Assembly (NCBI GenBank): GCA_013180625.2 | Contig: SNVD02011208.1 | Span: 43,501 to 107,500 of the forward strand | DNA: 64,000 nucleotides | Direction of reading: 5' to 3' | DNA from: Boswellia sacra | Taxonomy: Eukaryota; Streptophyta; Magnoliopsida; Sapindales; Burseraceae | Shown: positions 9,717-22,456 of the stretch, one piece after another | Numbering within the stretch: position 1 is the stretch's first letter | How the letters are laid out: each line of letters opens with the position of its first letter | Position numbers and translations under genes: made by a program | The notes under the pieces: model-generated | What the model was told of the DNA's origin: nothing | Database searches by the model: none | What the model saw: the letters and a program-made list of their open reading frames with translations, nothing else

Positions 9717-12700
9717 GTGGTACGACGCACAACCCTAAATAATGAATCTGAAAACTTTGACGCTTCTGCTTTGGTAGCGTGGAATCGATCAGATCGTGCT
9801 AGATCCAACCATCCAAAGTCTGATAACAACATTGATAAAGCATCTCTTAAATGTACTCACTGTCAGAAAATCGGCCATACAAAAAACAAACGTTTTGAAC
9901 TTGTTGGATATTTAGAATGGTGGGATCATAGCCGAAAGAAGAATTCCAAGAACGCCTCTATAACTATTGTTACTACTGGCGAAGCAAAGACAGATGCTAC
10001 AAAGAAAACTTCAGTTTTGATAGCTTCGCCAAATAATAGTGGTAAATTTTTTAATGTATCTGCACCTATTTCTAATAGTACATAGATAACTGATTTCGAT
10101 GCTACAAATCATATGACATTTGATGCTAGACAGGTTTCACACCTTCAATCGTCCATACAAACATTAGTTTCTACTGCCAACGGTACCTCAACTCCAGTTA
10201 TTGGGGAAGGATCTTTGTCTTTGAGTGATAAATTGCATTTAGATTTTGTACTTGTTGTTCCCTCCTTAGATTTTAACCTTTTGTCTATTTCTCAAATTAC
10301 TTTCGCTTTGAATTGTATTGTAATTTTTTGGCTTGATTTTTGTGAATTTAAGGACATTCAAATGAAGCAGACGATTGGTTATGGTATTAGATGAGGAAAG
10401 CTGTATTATCTGGACCTAGTGACAAAGGAATCAGATAAATTACACCAGGCTTTGATGATAGATGGATCTGAAGGGGATAAGAAGAACGCTGAAATTTGGT
10501 TATGGCACAAACGTTTGGGCCATATTTCTTTTGGTCATTTAAAGAAGTTATTTCCTGGTCCATTTGCAAAAGTTAATATTTCTTGTTTTCAATGTGAGGT
10601 TTGTGAACTTGCAAAGAGCCATCGTGCTCCACTTCAACGAAGTTTAAATAAAAGTCTGGTTCTTTTTATGATTATTCATTCTGATGTTTGGGGTCCATCC
10701 AAAGCTACCACTTTAGGAGCTTCTCGTTGGTTTGTTACATTTATTGATGATTGTACCAGGATGACCTGGTTATGCCTAATGAAATCCAAAGGTGAAGTGA
10801 ATATATTATTTCAGAAATTTCATAAACTAATTTGTACTCAGTACAATGCACAAATTTGGGTTCGTTGTAGTGACAATGGTGGAGAATATCAAAGTTCTAA
10901 ACTTTAAAACTATTTAGAGACACATGGAATAATTCATCAAACTACCTACTCCAATACACCCCAACAGAATGGGGTGACCGAGAGGAAAAATAGACATCTT
11001 TTGGAAGTGGTTCGTGCATTGTTAATAGGAGCTCATATGTCGTTATCCTATTAGGGTGAAGCTCTTTCATCTGCAGCATACTTAATCAATCGGGTACCTT
11101 AAAGCTCTCTTGGTTTTCAGACACCCTTTCACACTCTTACTAAGGCAGTCATTGCTTTGACTATCCTAAAATTATCACCTCATATTTTTGGGTGTGTTGT
11201 TTTTGTCTATCTTCATAAGCATCAATGCCATAAACTCACTCCTCGGGCATTACGATGTGTTTTCCTTCGCTGTACTGCTTACCAAAAGGGTTATTGGTGT
11301 TATCATCCTCCTACCCAACGAATATTTGTCATCATGGATGTAGTTTTTCGTGAACACTTAATGTATTTTTCCAAGTCTGAACTACAGGGGGACTATTAGG
11401 AGGAAATTCAGACTTTGGACTATGACTTCATCTCTAAAAACTCAGATGATCAAGACACGGGTAAATTGATGGAAACACATACAATCAAAGAGGAGGTGAA
11501 TTGGTTTAGAGTGGAAAGGAATATCCTGAAATTGAAACTAGTAACTCTTCATCGATTCAAAGTGGTAATGAACATCAAGAGATTGAAAATTGTGATTCTT
11601 TGTCTGGATCCTTAATCCCGAGAAGTCCAGACACAGCTTTATCTTCTACTAATATACCATAACAATCATTTGCTGAGAATGTTCTTGATGTGGAAACTGA
11701 GCCAACTAAAAGACAATTACCCTATCGTATTACCAGAGGTATTCCTAAACTTACTTATAAGCCTAATCTCTCTAGTAAAGTAAAATATTCCATGAGCCAT
11801 TATGTATCTAACCAATGCCTGTGTAAATCAAATTTGTCGTTTGTAAATCAATTATCTACTGTATCTATTCCTAACAGTGTACATGAAGTATTATCTAATC
11901 TTAGATGGAAAGCAGCTATGAATGAGGAGATGAAATCCTTGCAAAAAAATGAAACATGGGAACTTACTGATCTACCACCAGGAAAGAAACTAGTTAGATG
12001 TCGGTGGATTTACACAGTAAAATACAAGGCTGATAGAACAATCGAGTGTTTTAAAGCAAGACTGGTGGCAAAAGGGTAGATGCAAACCTACGGAATTGAC
12101 TATACATAGACATTTGCACTTGTGGCTAAGATCAACACAGTGCGGGTCTTATTATCTCTAGCAGGGAATATGGATTAGCCTCTGCAATAGTTTGATGTAA
12201 AGAATGCATTTTTACATGGTGAATTGTCTGAAGAAGTCTACATGGATATTGACCTGGATGCATGATACTAGAAAGGCATAGTGAAAAGGTTTGCAGGTTG
12301 GGAAAATCATTATATGGGTTAAAGTACTCTTCAAGAGCATGGTTTGGACGATTTACAAAGTCTAAGATAGACTTTGGTTATCACCAAAGCAACTCAGACC
12401 ACACTTTGTTTCTCAAAAAACAACAGGGCAAAATCACTGGTTTTATTGTTTATGTTGATGACTCTATATGAATACTTAGCTAAGGAGTTTGAAATGAAAA
12501 ATCTTGGTCCTTTGAAATATTTTCTTAGGATAGAAGTGTCTCGATCCAATAAAGGTATTTTCTATACCAAAGGAAATATATAGGAAACTGGCATGACAAC
12601 ATGTAAACCAACTGAAACACCAGTTGAAGAAGGCTTGAAATTATGTGTTGAGGTTGACTAGGTTCCGGTTAACAAAGAAAGATATCAGAGACTTGTTGGA

Positions 12701-13270
12701 AGAGTGATGTACTTAGCACATACAAGACCAGATATTACTTATGCATTGAGTGTTGTTAGTCAATTTATGTATAATCCTGGTGAGCAACATATGAATGTGA
12801 TCATGCACATTTTAAGGTATTTGAAATTAGCTCCTGGAAAGGGAATTTTATTCTCTAAAAACACAGAAAAAGAAAATATAGATGTATATACAGATACAGA
12901 TTAGGCTAGAGCGATTGACGACAAGCGATCGACCTCTGGATACTTTACCTTTGTAGGTGGAAATCTTATCACATGGATGAGCAAGAAGCAGAATGTTGTT
13001 GCACAGTCAATTGCAGAAGCTAAATATAGGGGAATGGCACTTGGAATTTGTGAAGCATTGTCGTTAAGATTCCTCTTACAGGCTTTGGGATATTCATCAA
13101 ATAAACCAATTCAATTGTATTGTGATAATAAAGTAGCATGTGATATATCTCATAATCCAATTTAGCATGATCGAACAAAGCATGTAGAGGTTGACAAATT
13201 CTTCATTAAGAAATTGGAGAAAAAAAATTATGGAGTTACCAAAGATTTAATTAGAAGATCAAATAGCTGA
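9717..13270 (+). pseudogene. copia element 1 pol: protease, integrase, RT, RNase H
   Basis: The protease motif near 10097 reads DFDATNHMT where copia proteases have DSGA, so the catalytic loop is destroyed. The gag-pre-integrase motif (LWHKRLGHISFGHLKKL, CEVCELAKSHRAP) is at 10500-10640. The integrase core (HSDVWGP, FIDDCTRMTWL, CSDNGGEY) continues to about 11130. Reverse transcriptase is at 11880-12590 (WKAAMNEEMKSL, KARLVAKG, YVDDS) and RNase H at 12890-13230 (KRSTSGYFTFVGG, SIAEAKYRGMALG, LYCDNKVA). In-frame stops are frequent, for example near 10083, 10906, 11055, 12077, 12109 and 12903. No functional enzyme can be made. Confidence 0.9.
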
Positions 13271-13350
13271 TATTCTCACCAAAGCAGTCTCAATTCAAGC
13301 ATTCACAAAGTGTTTGGACAAGTTGGGCATGTGCAATATCTATACACCAA

Positions 13351-13362
13351 CTTGAGGGGGAG
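13351..13362 (+). other. Polypurine tract of copia element 1
   Basis: CTTGAGGGGGAG immediately precedes the TG of the 3' LTR, the expected place for the plus-strand primer. Confidence 0.8.
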
Positions 13363-13598
13363 TGTTGAGATTACAAACAAATCTTGTATATTAATGTGAT
13401 TGATTCTCCTTACCATTTGTTAGAAGATTATTTAGCTATAATCAAATCAATAGGATTTAATGATAAATTATTTTAGAATGATTAGCTTGTTTTAACGCTT
13501 TGATTTAGATCTTTGATTGGGGAATTCATCCCAATATAAACTAATGTATAATTGTTTTACAACCATGAATAAAAATATTCATCCTTATTATTTTAATA
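13363..13598 (+). repeat. 3' LTR of copia element 1
   Basis: Begins TGTTGAGATTAC and matches 8247-8481 with about 17 differences. It ends TTTTAATA before GCACA, the target duplication. The loss of the terminal CA is probably mutation. Confidence 0.88.
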
Positions 13599-13659
13599 GC
13601 ACAATATGGTGCAGTTCAAGATTACTTTCGGCTGCAGAAGCTGGTTTGAAAGCTACTGT

Positions 13660-15237
13660 TTCCAGGGAAACAGGTGTCTAGAATACAAAGGTTTTACTTT
13701 AAGCTTTTAATTATTTGTTATGGGTAAATTGTTAAATGACATAAAAGACTGGTTAAAAGCTGCTTACTCTGTATTGGTTGGCTATCCTCTCCCTGCCTCA
13801 ACTAGTGATTCAGAGAATCAGAGTTCAAACTTGACTGATTTGGTATTTGGCTACTTTTTGGCATAATTTTTTTTGGCACTTTCTATGTTTTTTTTTTCTT
13901 CAAGTTAATATCTTATGAATGAAACATGCTAGATTTTCTCTGCATACCTAGTTTGTGTTCAGAAGTTTTACAGATCAAGATTTCCTTGTTCTTATGGTTT
14001 GTGACCTTGTTATAGTTTATCCATCAAACTTATTTTTGAAAAGTAATCTAATATGCTAAACATGGATTGGTTATAAATTATGATTTTTAATTATTTAGCA
14101 AAATTAAGGTATATAATATAAAGCAAAGAGAACTTGTATTTTTTTAGGACTTTTTTGTTCACGTTAGTAATTTGACTTAAGGATAAAATTGTAAAACGAA
14201 ATAAAAATAAACAGGGAGCAGAAGAGTGAAAATGTGGGGGCTAAATAGAACAAATCTTAATTTTAAAAGTAGCTCTATTCACCCTCCATTTTTTATGTCA
14301 TTAGCCCCTATCTCGAAATTAGATAAAAACATGATTAATAAAAGTACAATAAATAAGATAATTAACAATTAAGTTAATGAATTTAACAAACACTTTCAAC
14401 TCCTCCTTACATATCTCTATTATTTTTCCTTATTTTCTCTCTGACACTATCACTAACCAACCTCATCTTCTCTCTCACGCCCCTCATTTCTCTCTCTCCC
14501 ATTTCTATATTTTTTCTTCTCAAATTAATTAAATTCATTTATCTTTCTTTCTTTTTAAATTTCAATTAATCACATATCTTAAATCTAATAGACATCAAAT
14601 CATCCATTTCTCTTTGCTTTCTCTATCAAAAACCATAACTAAGAAATATTTGAATGACTATTATTATTTTTTATATGAATTTGGAGAATTTAATAATATA
14701 TATAAAAAAATTGATTATGTTAAAACAATTAATTTTTTTAATGTATCATTGATAGTATTATTTAGAAGATTGAAAAAGCTCAAACACTATTAAGATTAAA
14801 TAATAATTTAATTAAGCTTGCATCAAATAAGAGGTGAGAGCTAATGAAATAAAAAAGGAAATTAATTGAAAATTAAGTGATATTTTAATTAAATTTATCA
14901 TAAATATATTTAAAATTGATTTTGAGTCTAATAAAAAATTATCTAAATTATAATTGTACTCTTTTAAATAAGAGACGGTGGCTAATACAATGAAAAGAGG
15001 GTACTGAATAGAAGCTTAATTCCTCATTTGCTACTTTGGGAGCAACGACCCCGCTTTTGCCATCACTATAGTACGTTGATTATTGTTGTTAAGTTTTTTA
15101 TTTTGTAGGCAATAGACACATTTTCACTACGCATGCCCATCCAAAATTTTGTATGCACACTGTAGCTTTAACGAATAAACTATAATGATGGTAAGGGTAA
15201 ACCAAATAAATAAATAAATATAAATATACACACACAC
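13660..15237. other. No gene seen
   Basis: AT-rich sequence with CT-rich stretches around 14400-14530. There is no domain-like ORF, RNA gene or clear repeat end. A short CA microsatellite precedes the MITE at 15238. Confidence 0.6.
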
Positions 15238-16050
15238 TAAGGGTGGCAATTTTTGACACGACACGCGAACACGACTTGATACAACACGAGTTTAAGCAGG
15301 TTTGGTTTTTGGCATATTCATGTTCGTGTCGTGTTCGTGTCGAAGATGTCAACCCGTTTAATAATCGTGTCGTGTTCGGGTTGAGAGTCTTCAACACGCG
15401 AACACGATTATGACACGATACGATTATGACACGAACACGATTATGACACGAGTAACACGAATAACACGAATACATATTATACACGATTGATACGATAACA
15501 CAATTGATACGAATATTGACACGAACACGATTATGACACGAGTAACACGAATAACACGAATATATATTATACACGATTGATACGATGATACGATAACACG
15601 ATTACATATTAAATTTAAAAATACTAAACTTTTTGGACATTTTAGTCCCTATATGTATCCAAATTTTAAAATAAAAATGGAATTTTAAAAACCTAATAAA
15701 TTTTAAAACTTATGATATTTTTGTCATTTAACAAAAGTTGGAAATCTAATTTTGTAACGTGTCATAATCGTGTTAACGGGTCGTAATCGTGTTAATCGGG
15801 TCTTGTCAATAATATAAACGTGTCTTAATCGTGTTAGACGGGTCGTGTTCGTGTCTAACACGATTACGACCTGTTTATTATTCGTGTTAGCGTGTCGTAT
15901 CGTATTACCCGTTTAATAATTGTGTCGTGTTCGTGTCATATCATAGTGACACGAATAACAAACGGGTCGTGTTTGTGTTGAGTCAATCTTTATCGTGTCA
16001 CAGCTCGACATGATACGAACACGACCTGCGAACATGAATTGCCACCCCTA
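15238..16050. mobile_element. Palindromic hAT-like non-autonomous element (813 bp)
   Basis: The ends are inverted repeats TAAGGGTGGCAAT and ATTGCCACCCCTA, which fit the hAT terminal pattern (T/C)AGGG-TG-CAA. They are flanked by 8-bp ACACACAC on both sides; this lies in a CA repeat, so the duplication is consistent but not decisive. Both arms are filled with short repeats of the CGTGTCGTGTTCGTGTC type in opposite orientations, so much of the element can fold on itself. The centre has a tandem repeat of about 92 bp (arms at 15438 and 15530, sharing GACACGAGTAACACGAATAA). There is no transposase. The minus-strand ORF over 15098-15574 is a by-product of the repeats. Confidence 0.8.
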
Positions 16051-16059
16051 ACACACACG

Positions 16060-19000
16060 CACACACATATACACACATATATATACCAGCTGGGTATAGA
16101 TATTAAATACAATTAATAAAATAATAATTTGAGGGTTTATTTTGGTATTGTTAGGGGTGTGAATGGTGATAATTTATTTTTTAATTTATATGCATTCGTT
16201 TAGAAAGAAAATGGGTGTTGAGAGCATTGCAATAAGTGTAAATAGTCTCATTCTATGGGTTTGTTAGTCGTGACAATAGATTAATATACTATAATAATAC
16301 CGCTAGTGCAGTTAATTCTATAGGAAGATCACTAATTGCAAGGTCAAGAATAACATTATAAAAAACATTAGGACTATGTAAATTTTGGGATAATGATAGA
16401 AAAAGAAAACATTGCCCTCTGTCACAGTGACTGTTAGAGTCAACGAAAAAGTTTGTTCGACGATGATGTGACAATTTCAGAGAGTAAATAGACCGAATTG
16501 CCTCCAACTTTGACAAGTTGATTGAGAAGATTATTAAAAAATAAATAATATTATTTTTATAAATTATTTTTATAAATTTATTTATATAAATTAATATAAT
16601 ATAATATAATTTAATAAATAAATATAATAATTTGATAAATATATAATAATAATATTAATTAAAATAAGTGATATAATAATCATATATAGATATAATATCA
16701 ATTTATATAAATAAATTTATAAAAATAATATTATTCTTTAAAAAATTAATTATTTTAATTAAATTTAATTTCATTTAAATAATACTTTAAGGTTTCACTA
16801 TTTCTTTTGCCTCTCACTCTCTCTCTCTTCACTTTTCTGTTTTTTCGTCTCTTTTTTGCTCAAAGTTACAGCGGTCTTTCAATCTCCTCTCCTCCCTTTT
16901 CTTTTATTTGTCTTTTTTTTTATTTTTTTCAAATCAACTTCAAATGTTGGTGACGTAGTAGTTGAGAGATTTGAGACAAGTAACTCGAAAATGATCATCC
17001 TTTAATTGAAATTTGTTAACTAGTAACTAATATATGTTTGATCTGTTTATCTGTACAAAATCCTTTTCTTTTTTCTTTTTTTTTCTCAATAGCTTCCTTC
17101 TTTTGATTTGATTTTTTGATGAGTTTGAGATTTTGGTTTTGTCGATGTTGAAATGAGATTTTGGGAGAAAGGAGGGTAGAAGAAAGATTAAAATAGAGAG
17201 AGAAGAAAGAAAGAAGAAGATAAGTAGAAGGAAGGAGAAAGAGAAGAAGGAGAGGAGAGAAAAAGGAAGAAGGGGAAAGAAAAAGAGAAAGGAAAGAGAA
17301 GATGAAGAACTGCGTGCTAAGAGAGGAGGAAGAAAGAGAGAAAGAAAATGGAGAGAGGAGATGAGGACCATGCGGCATGGGCGGTATGGGGAGAAGAGAA
17401 AGAAAGAAGGAAAGAGAGAGAGAGAGAGAGACACGTATATTTTACGAGGTGCCACATGTAAATTGTTTCCTTTTTTTATCTAATACATATTAGATTACAA
17501 AAATACCCTTATCCTCTTAACTCTAGCGATCGCTGGCCGGCATTAGGGCTGTAGCAGGCAATGTTTTGTTTTTTCATCCCTCAAGGGGCAATGAATTCTT
17601 CCGAAATGTCAGGGGCCGAGGGAGTTTTCCCATCTCTCAGGGGGAAATTTTGTCATCCCATAATATTACCCCTAAGTTTAGATATTTGAATATTTCCCCA
17701 ATTAATATATATTCATCCATAAATTAAACTCTTTTAATTTAATTTCACATTACCTGGTTTCAAGCAACGACACTTTGTCTTTTATCAATTTGGATCAAAA
17801 GTTTTATTACTTAGATCAAACATTATAAAATTAGACATTATAATTGATGAATACAATAAAGTACACTACTTGACCATGAATATATGAGAAATAAAGGACG
17901 CCGCCAAGTTACTCGAATTTGGTGGCTAGGGAGCATCAAGTCAGAGGTCAAAAATTTAAAAAAAAAAAAAAAACTGTTTTAAAGTTTAGCTTGTATATGG
18001 AAAAATTCCTTAAAAAGTGTCATTCTCCATGAAGACAAAACTAATTAAAAAAATGAACAAAAATTATGATACTTATATTGACCAAATTATGATAATTATG
18101 TGGGGAATAAAAGCTAAAATTTATTTATGTATGGCCTGCACGTTTGCTTTGATCCTCATTCGAAGAAAATCTTGAACTTTTCTGCTTGCCACGTCTTCAA
18201 ATTCAAAGCTTGATGGATCAGAAAGAATCAATAATTGATTTATAGTTGGTGGAAAATTATTTCTTATCACTTTCTCTAGTTTTCTTATTTTATGTTGTTA
18301 ACTTGCACAGACTTTTTTAATTTGAAGTGTTAATTCAAGCGTCCTTTGTTTGACCCTGCTACAGGAAAATCGGCAATCTGCATCATGATATTAATATAAA
18401 TAATAATAAAAGGAATAAGAGATTACCCTCTAGAAATTAGTTGATGTAATTTTATAGATCTCGTATGCAATTTTGTGTTTCGCTTTAATATTATGTAAAA
18501 GTCATTACTAATCGAAAAAGTGAAAGTAACTTAATGAAATCAAAGTGTTTCAATTAATTTGTTTTACAAGTTTATTTAAAGTTAGTAAAAAATTTGATGA
18601 AATAGATTTATATAATGCCTTTAAAATCTTTTGAAGAAATAAAAAAAGAGAGAGATGTATATATATTCCACTTTGCCTAACATAATGCAAGATGGAATAC
18701 TCAGTGAAATTAACCCAAGAGCCAATTGTATAAACAAATAACTTCCCATGCTGGTAGCCTTACAAATAAAACTTAAACTACATTTAAACGTTGCTGAATT
18801 ATAAACTTATATCATTTAGTAATAAATTTCTTTTCAATTCTATATAAAATAATATCGGGTCTTAAAATTTTGGAGAGATTACTAAAAAAAAGACCTATGC
18901 GTGAGCGTGAGCCTTGATATACCTCAAAAATTATATATATATTTTTTTGTTGATGCACGAATTTCGAGTGGTCAGATAGATGCAGGCTATTGGACAGCCA

Positions 19001-20823
19001 GGTGATGGAGAACCTAAAAGCAAAAATAAAAAAAGAAGTCATGGGTTGCAACGGTGGTATGGGCGAAAACACTTGAAACCTCAAGCTAAGATCCAGCACA
19101 TTAAAAGTCTAATAAAAAAATCTCAAAGAGAAGGGCCGTTTTATTTTGAATTATATATTTTTATTTTCAAAATTTTGAGTTAGATAGGAGGATAAAAGAT
19201 ATGATGATACATTTTAGGAGAAACTAAATTGTATAAAAATATTTTTGTTTATTTATATTTTGTGTTTTCATTTTAAATAAATTATAGTTTTAAAAAATTA
19301 AAAAAAATTATTTTCAAATATTATAAAATAATTAAAATATAATATTTAGCTATTAGTAAAATTTATATGAAAACATTAAAATTATTTTGAAATAAAAAAT
19401 AAAAAAGACAAATTATATAAATAAAAAATAATTTCAAAATAAAAAAATTAATTTTATTTTTTAAAAAGAATGATTCAATGAATATGCTTAAATAAATAAG
19501 TATTATATATTCTACAGTATTTTTGTTCGTAAACGAAAATATTAAAAAAAAAGGGTTGTGGTAACCAAATAGGGCTTGCTCTAAAATCTATGCACGTTTA
19601 GAGAGCGAAAGTATACAGAAAAATATGCGTACTTTGACATTGTAGATGTGTGTTTATATAGGCACAAGTGAAGTCAACGCGAGGCACAAATACAAATAAT
19701 TGACCTAATGGGGTCATTAAAATCATTAGAGCCAAATTAGAATGATTATAACATATTTGACGAAAAAGTTATTTCCATGTATCTATAAATAAATTTTGCC
19801 ACGATACTATACACATTCTTTATCGTCGAATAAACAACACTTTTCGGCTTTCTCCTTTATTTCTATCTCTCTTTTCCTCTTTTTTTTTTTGGGTGCACTC
19901 TGCGAAATAATTTTTGTGTGAATCAACAATTTTCTTGATAACTCTACCTTTTTTTTTTAATTGCAAATTGTGATATCATTGTTTCTATTAGTCATCCTCT
20001 ATTAAAAAGAAAAAAAAATGTCTTACAGATAACAAGAATATTATATTTTGGATAGAAAAGGGGAGAAAAATAAATAGTAATTTAAGTATGAGCAATATTA
20101 TCTGTCTAACTTAATTATACAACAATTTCTATAAAGCTTGATGTGAGAAAATATCATGTGATAATTAAATTAATAATAAATGAAAGATTTTGATATAATT
20201 ATCAACCAATTATATTCTATATCATATAATACCGCATAAGAAGAATAGTATAAATTATATATACATTATATAACACTGCTTAATCGATTTTGATATGTGT
20301 TTTAAGAATTGCTTAATGTAAATAGTCATGGTTAAAAATTTTTTGATAAGTTGTAAGGCATGAAAATCTAGTACACAATAAAACAACGAAAAAGTGATGA
20401 TTAAACAAGAAGTCATTTACTACTAAAAAAGATGCGTATTTAGATGATATCAAAATAAATTAATATATATACATACACACACAGACACACACACACGCAC
20501 ACATATATATCCTCCGACTCCCCATTAGACTTGGCAATTGGTCATGTCGTGTGAGTTGTAGTGTTATTTCGTACTTGTATTATATTTTTTAAATTCAAAT
20601 TCAACCCATTTAGGTTTAATTTAGAAATTTCGAACTCAACTGATTTAATGTGTTGTCTGATTTTATACCAACTTTTTTTTTTATTTTTAAGCGAACAATA
20701 ATATCATAAAATTTGTAATTTTACAGTCTAAACATAAAAACGATAAAAATACAACTTAATGATTAGAATATTTTTCTTCTAAATGAATATATTTAGATAT
20801 CTTTATTTCTAAAATAAGTGTCT
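16060..20823. other. No gene seen; purine-rich tract and microsatellites
   Basis: Mostly AT-rich DNA without domain-like ORFs. It contains a one-sided purine tract at about 17155-17445 and a CA/TA microsatellite at about 20466-20510. A patch at 17450-17690 (TTTGTCATCCCATAATATTA, read on the plus strand) looks like a transposon end, but I found no partner for it. Confidence 0.55.
17155..17445 (+). repeat. Purine-rich strand-asymmetric tract
   Basis: About 290 bp are almost only G and A on the plus strand (CT-rich on the minus strand), ending in a (GA)n run near 17418-17430. The minus-strand ORFs here are Ser/Leu/Phe low-complexity translations of this tract and not genes. It could be the CT-rich leader of a minus-strand transcription unit, but no coding exon follows. 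Confidence 0.7.
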
Positions 20824-20833
20824 AATAAACATA

Positions 20834-20967
20834 GGGTTAATATCATAAACCTCCCCTACATTTTGAAAAATTATCATTCAGATGGGTTTTTTGCATTTTT
20901 GTATAAATTAGGTTCCCATATTTTGATAAATACATCACATACCTTCCTTTTATTAACTTTGCCGTTT
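20834..20967 (+). repeat. MULE left terminal inverted repeat
   Basis: It aligns with the reverse complement of 30979-31095 over more than 100 bp. The match includes the blocks AAAAATTATCAT, TTTTTGTA-AAATTA, TAAATACATCACATACCT and TAACTTT-CCGTT. The left copy has about 16 extra bases near its outer end (CTCCCCTACATTTT) that the right copy lacks. Confidence 0.88.
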
Positions 20968-21495
20968 GATAACATCATTTTTCCTTGCAAATAGACAACA
21001 ATTACTTAAATACACTCAAATCTAATATAACAAACATGCGCATTATTACAATCTTCCTTTCAACATGCAAATGACATTTTAATTGCTATAGTTGCAAACA
21101 AAATATTAATGGGCCTACCACATTTGGTCAACGTAAATGACCTTTTTTACCCCTGACAATTTGAAAATTCATTGTAGTCGTTGGAATCTACCCATTGGAA
21201 TCCTGCATGGCTTTATAAAAACCTGCATATGAAGCCTAACAAGTAACACTCCCTTGCCTTGCATTATACTCAGCCATCACTCACAAATATAAATCATCAC
21301 AGAAACCATTACACAATCATCAACACAGACAAATAGCAACACGCAAATATCCATCTACCTTCAAAATAACATTATATACATCAAGGGTACTAAGCATTGC
21401 AAGGCACAAAATTGAATTCATCAAACATGAGTACAAACTCAGAAATGAATTAATATATATCAACTAATGCAAGGCACAATAGCAATACATCTAGC

Positions 21496-21926
21496 ATGAG
21501 TTTGAGAGGCAGACTTAAACAAGTCAATGGCAACCTAATTAAATTAAAAAACAAGAGATACAAATATGGTGCAAAAGCAGGTGTAATGATTTCGGAGTCT
21601 GCAATAATCCTGGTAAGCTTTACTTTCATATGCAAAAGTGGAGTATGCAATTTCTATAGGTGGTGGGATCCTGATGTTGAAGAACTCAGCAGTGACATGC
21701 ATGAATTTGTTAACTGCACTGATGCAGTAGAAAGGGAGGGGCAGACGCAAAGGTTTGATGTTGCAATGACTTTAACAGACATCCAGGTGATGTTAAGGAA
21801 CTGCTAACCCAAAATGAAATGATTATGCAAATGGATGAAAAACTAAGCAATGCTGTGATCATGAACAAGTTACTATTCTACATATCATTGGTTTTTATTC
21901 TTATTGCATTTATTGTAAAGATGTAG
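21496..21926 (+). pseudogene. GRF-type zinc finger ORF with C-terminal membrane segment, inside MULE
   Basis: The frame from 21496 ends at 21807. Its second half reads CKSGVCNFYRWWDPDVEE, the Cys and aromatic spacing seen in the distal half of GRF zinc fingers. The proximal half of that motif (NNPGKLYF) lies just upstream in another frame, so one frameshift near 21625 splits the domain. After the stop the next frame continues into a polar stretch (EMIMQMDEKLSNAVI) and a hydrophobic segment KLLFYISLVFILIAFIV ending at 21926, which looks like a tail anchor. Small plant proteins with a GRF finger, coiled coil and C-terminal membrane segment are known and often annotated as uncharacterised At4g04775-like. 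It lies between the MULE left terminal repeat and the 3' end of the transposase, facing it. Function unknown. Confidence 0.6.
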
Positions 21927-22456
21927 TAAAAATGATGGTATGAAATGACTTGTAATTGAAATGCATAATAGAAAGAGCAATGGAATAAAACGAGATTATC
22001 AGAGTCTATAAAAGTTGACTTTATATAATAAAGTTAATATCCATTACAATGCTACTTTTACAGCAAAAGTAGATGATGCAATATCATAAACAACAAATCA
22101 CAACAACTATCACAGGAAGTTCCAACTGCTAATGTAGGCTAACATTTAATAAAAGTTTCACTTGCCTACCTATTGGGATTGACAAATTCTTATACAAAAA
22201 AAAAAAAGTGATCAACCACATTGTATGAGCTAAACCAAGTTTTTTTTTTTTTTTTGCAAAAAAGTAAGCAACCCTAATGTCATATGCCTCTGAACCTAAA
22301 TAATTACAGAAAGTACCAAAAATACATACAAAATGTTCTGTAGGCAGCCATTTGTAGTTGTTGAAGTTCAAATTATGTCATGGGGACTCCACATTTTGGC
22401 TACATGAACAACTAAAAAACTTTAGTAAGACAAAAATAAATTGAGGACATTTTATG

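Larger units (their letters stand above)
8247..13598 (+). mobile_element. Ty1/copia element 1, complete but decayed
   Basis: Two LTRs of about 235 bp (8247-8481 and 13363-13598) flank an internal region. It holds a primer-binding site, gag, protease, integrase, reverse transcriptase and RNase H in the copia order, and a polypurine tract. The 5-bp target duplication is GCACA at 8242-8246 and 13599-13603. The LTRs differ at about 17 positions by hand count. Every domain has stops or frame changes. The element sits in the second unit of a 107-bp tandem duplication. Confidence 0.93.

Noticed and set aside
15098..15574. 158-codon minus-strand ORF with Cys/Tyr/Ser repeats
   Set aside because: It is a translation of the tandem and inverted repeats of the hAT-like MITE and runs past its border; no domain.
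15238..16050. Regularly repeated short motifs resembling a CRISPR array
   Set aside because: The repeats lack uniform unique spacers and lie within transposon ends in a plant genome.
17016..17455. Two overlapping minus-strand ORFs rich in Ser, Leu and Phe
   Set aside because: Low-complexity translations of a CT-rich tract; both frames open because stops need A/G-rich codons on that strand.
17450..17690. Transposon end read on the minus strand (TAGGGGTAATATTATGGG...)
   Set aside because: Composition and position are suggestive, but I found no inverted partner or target duplication.
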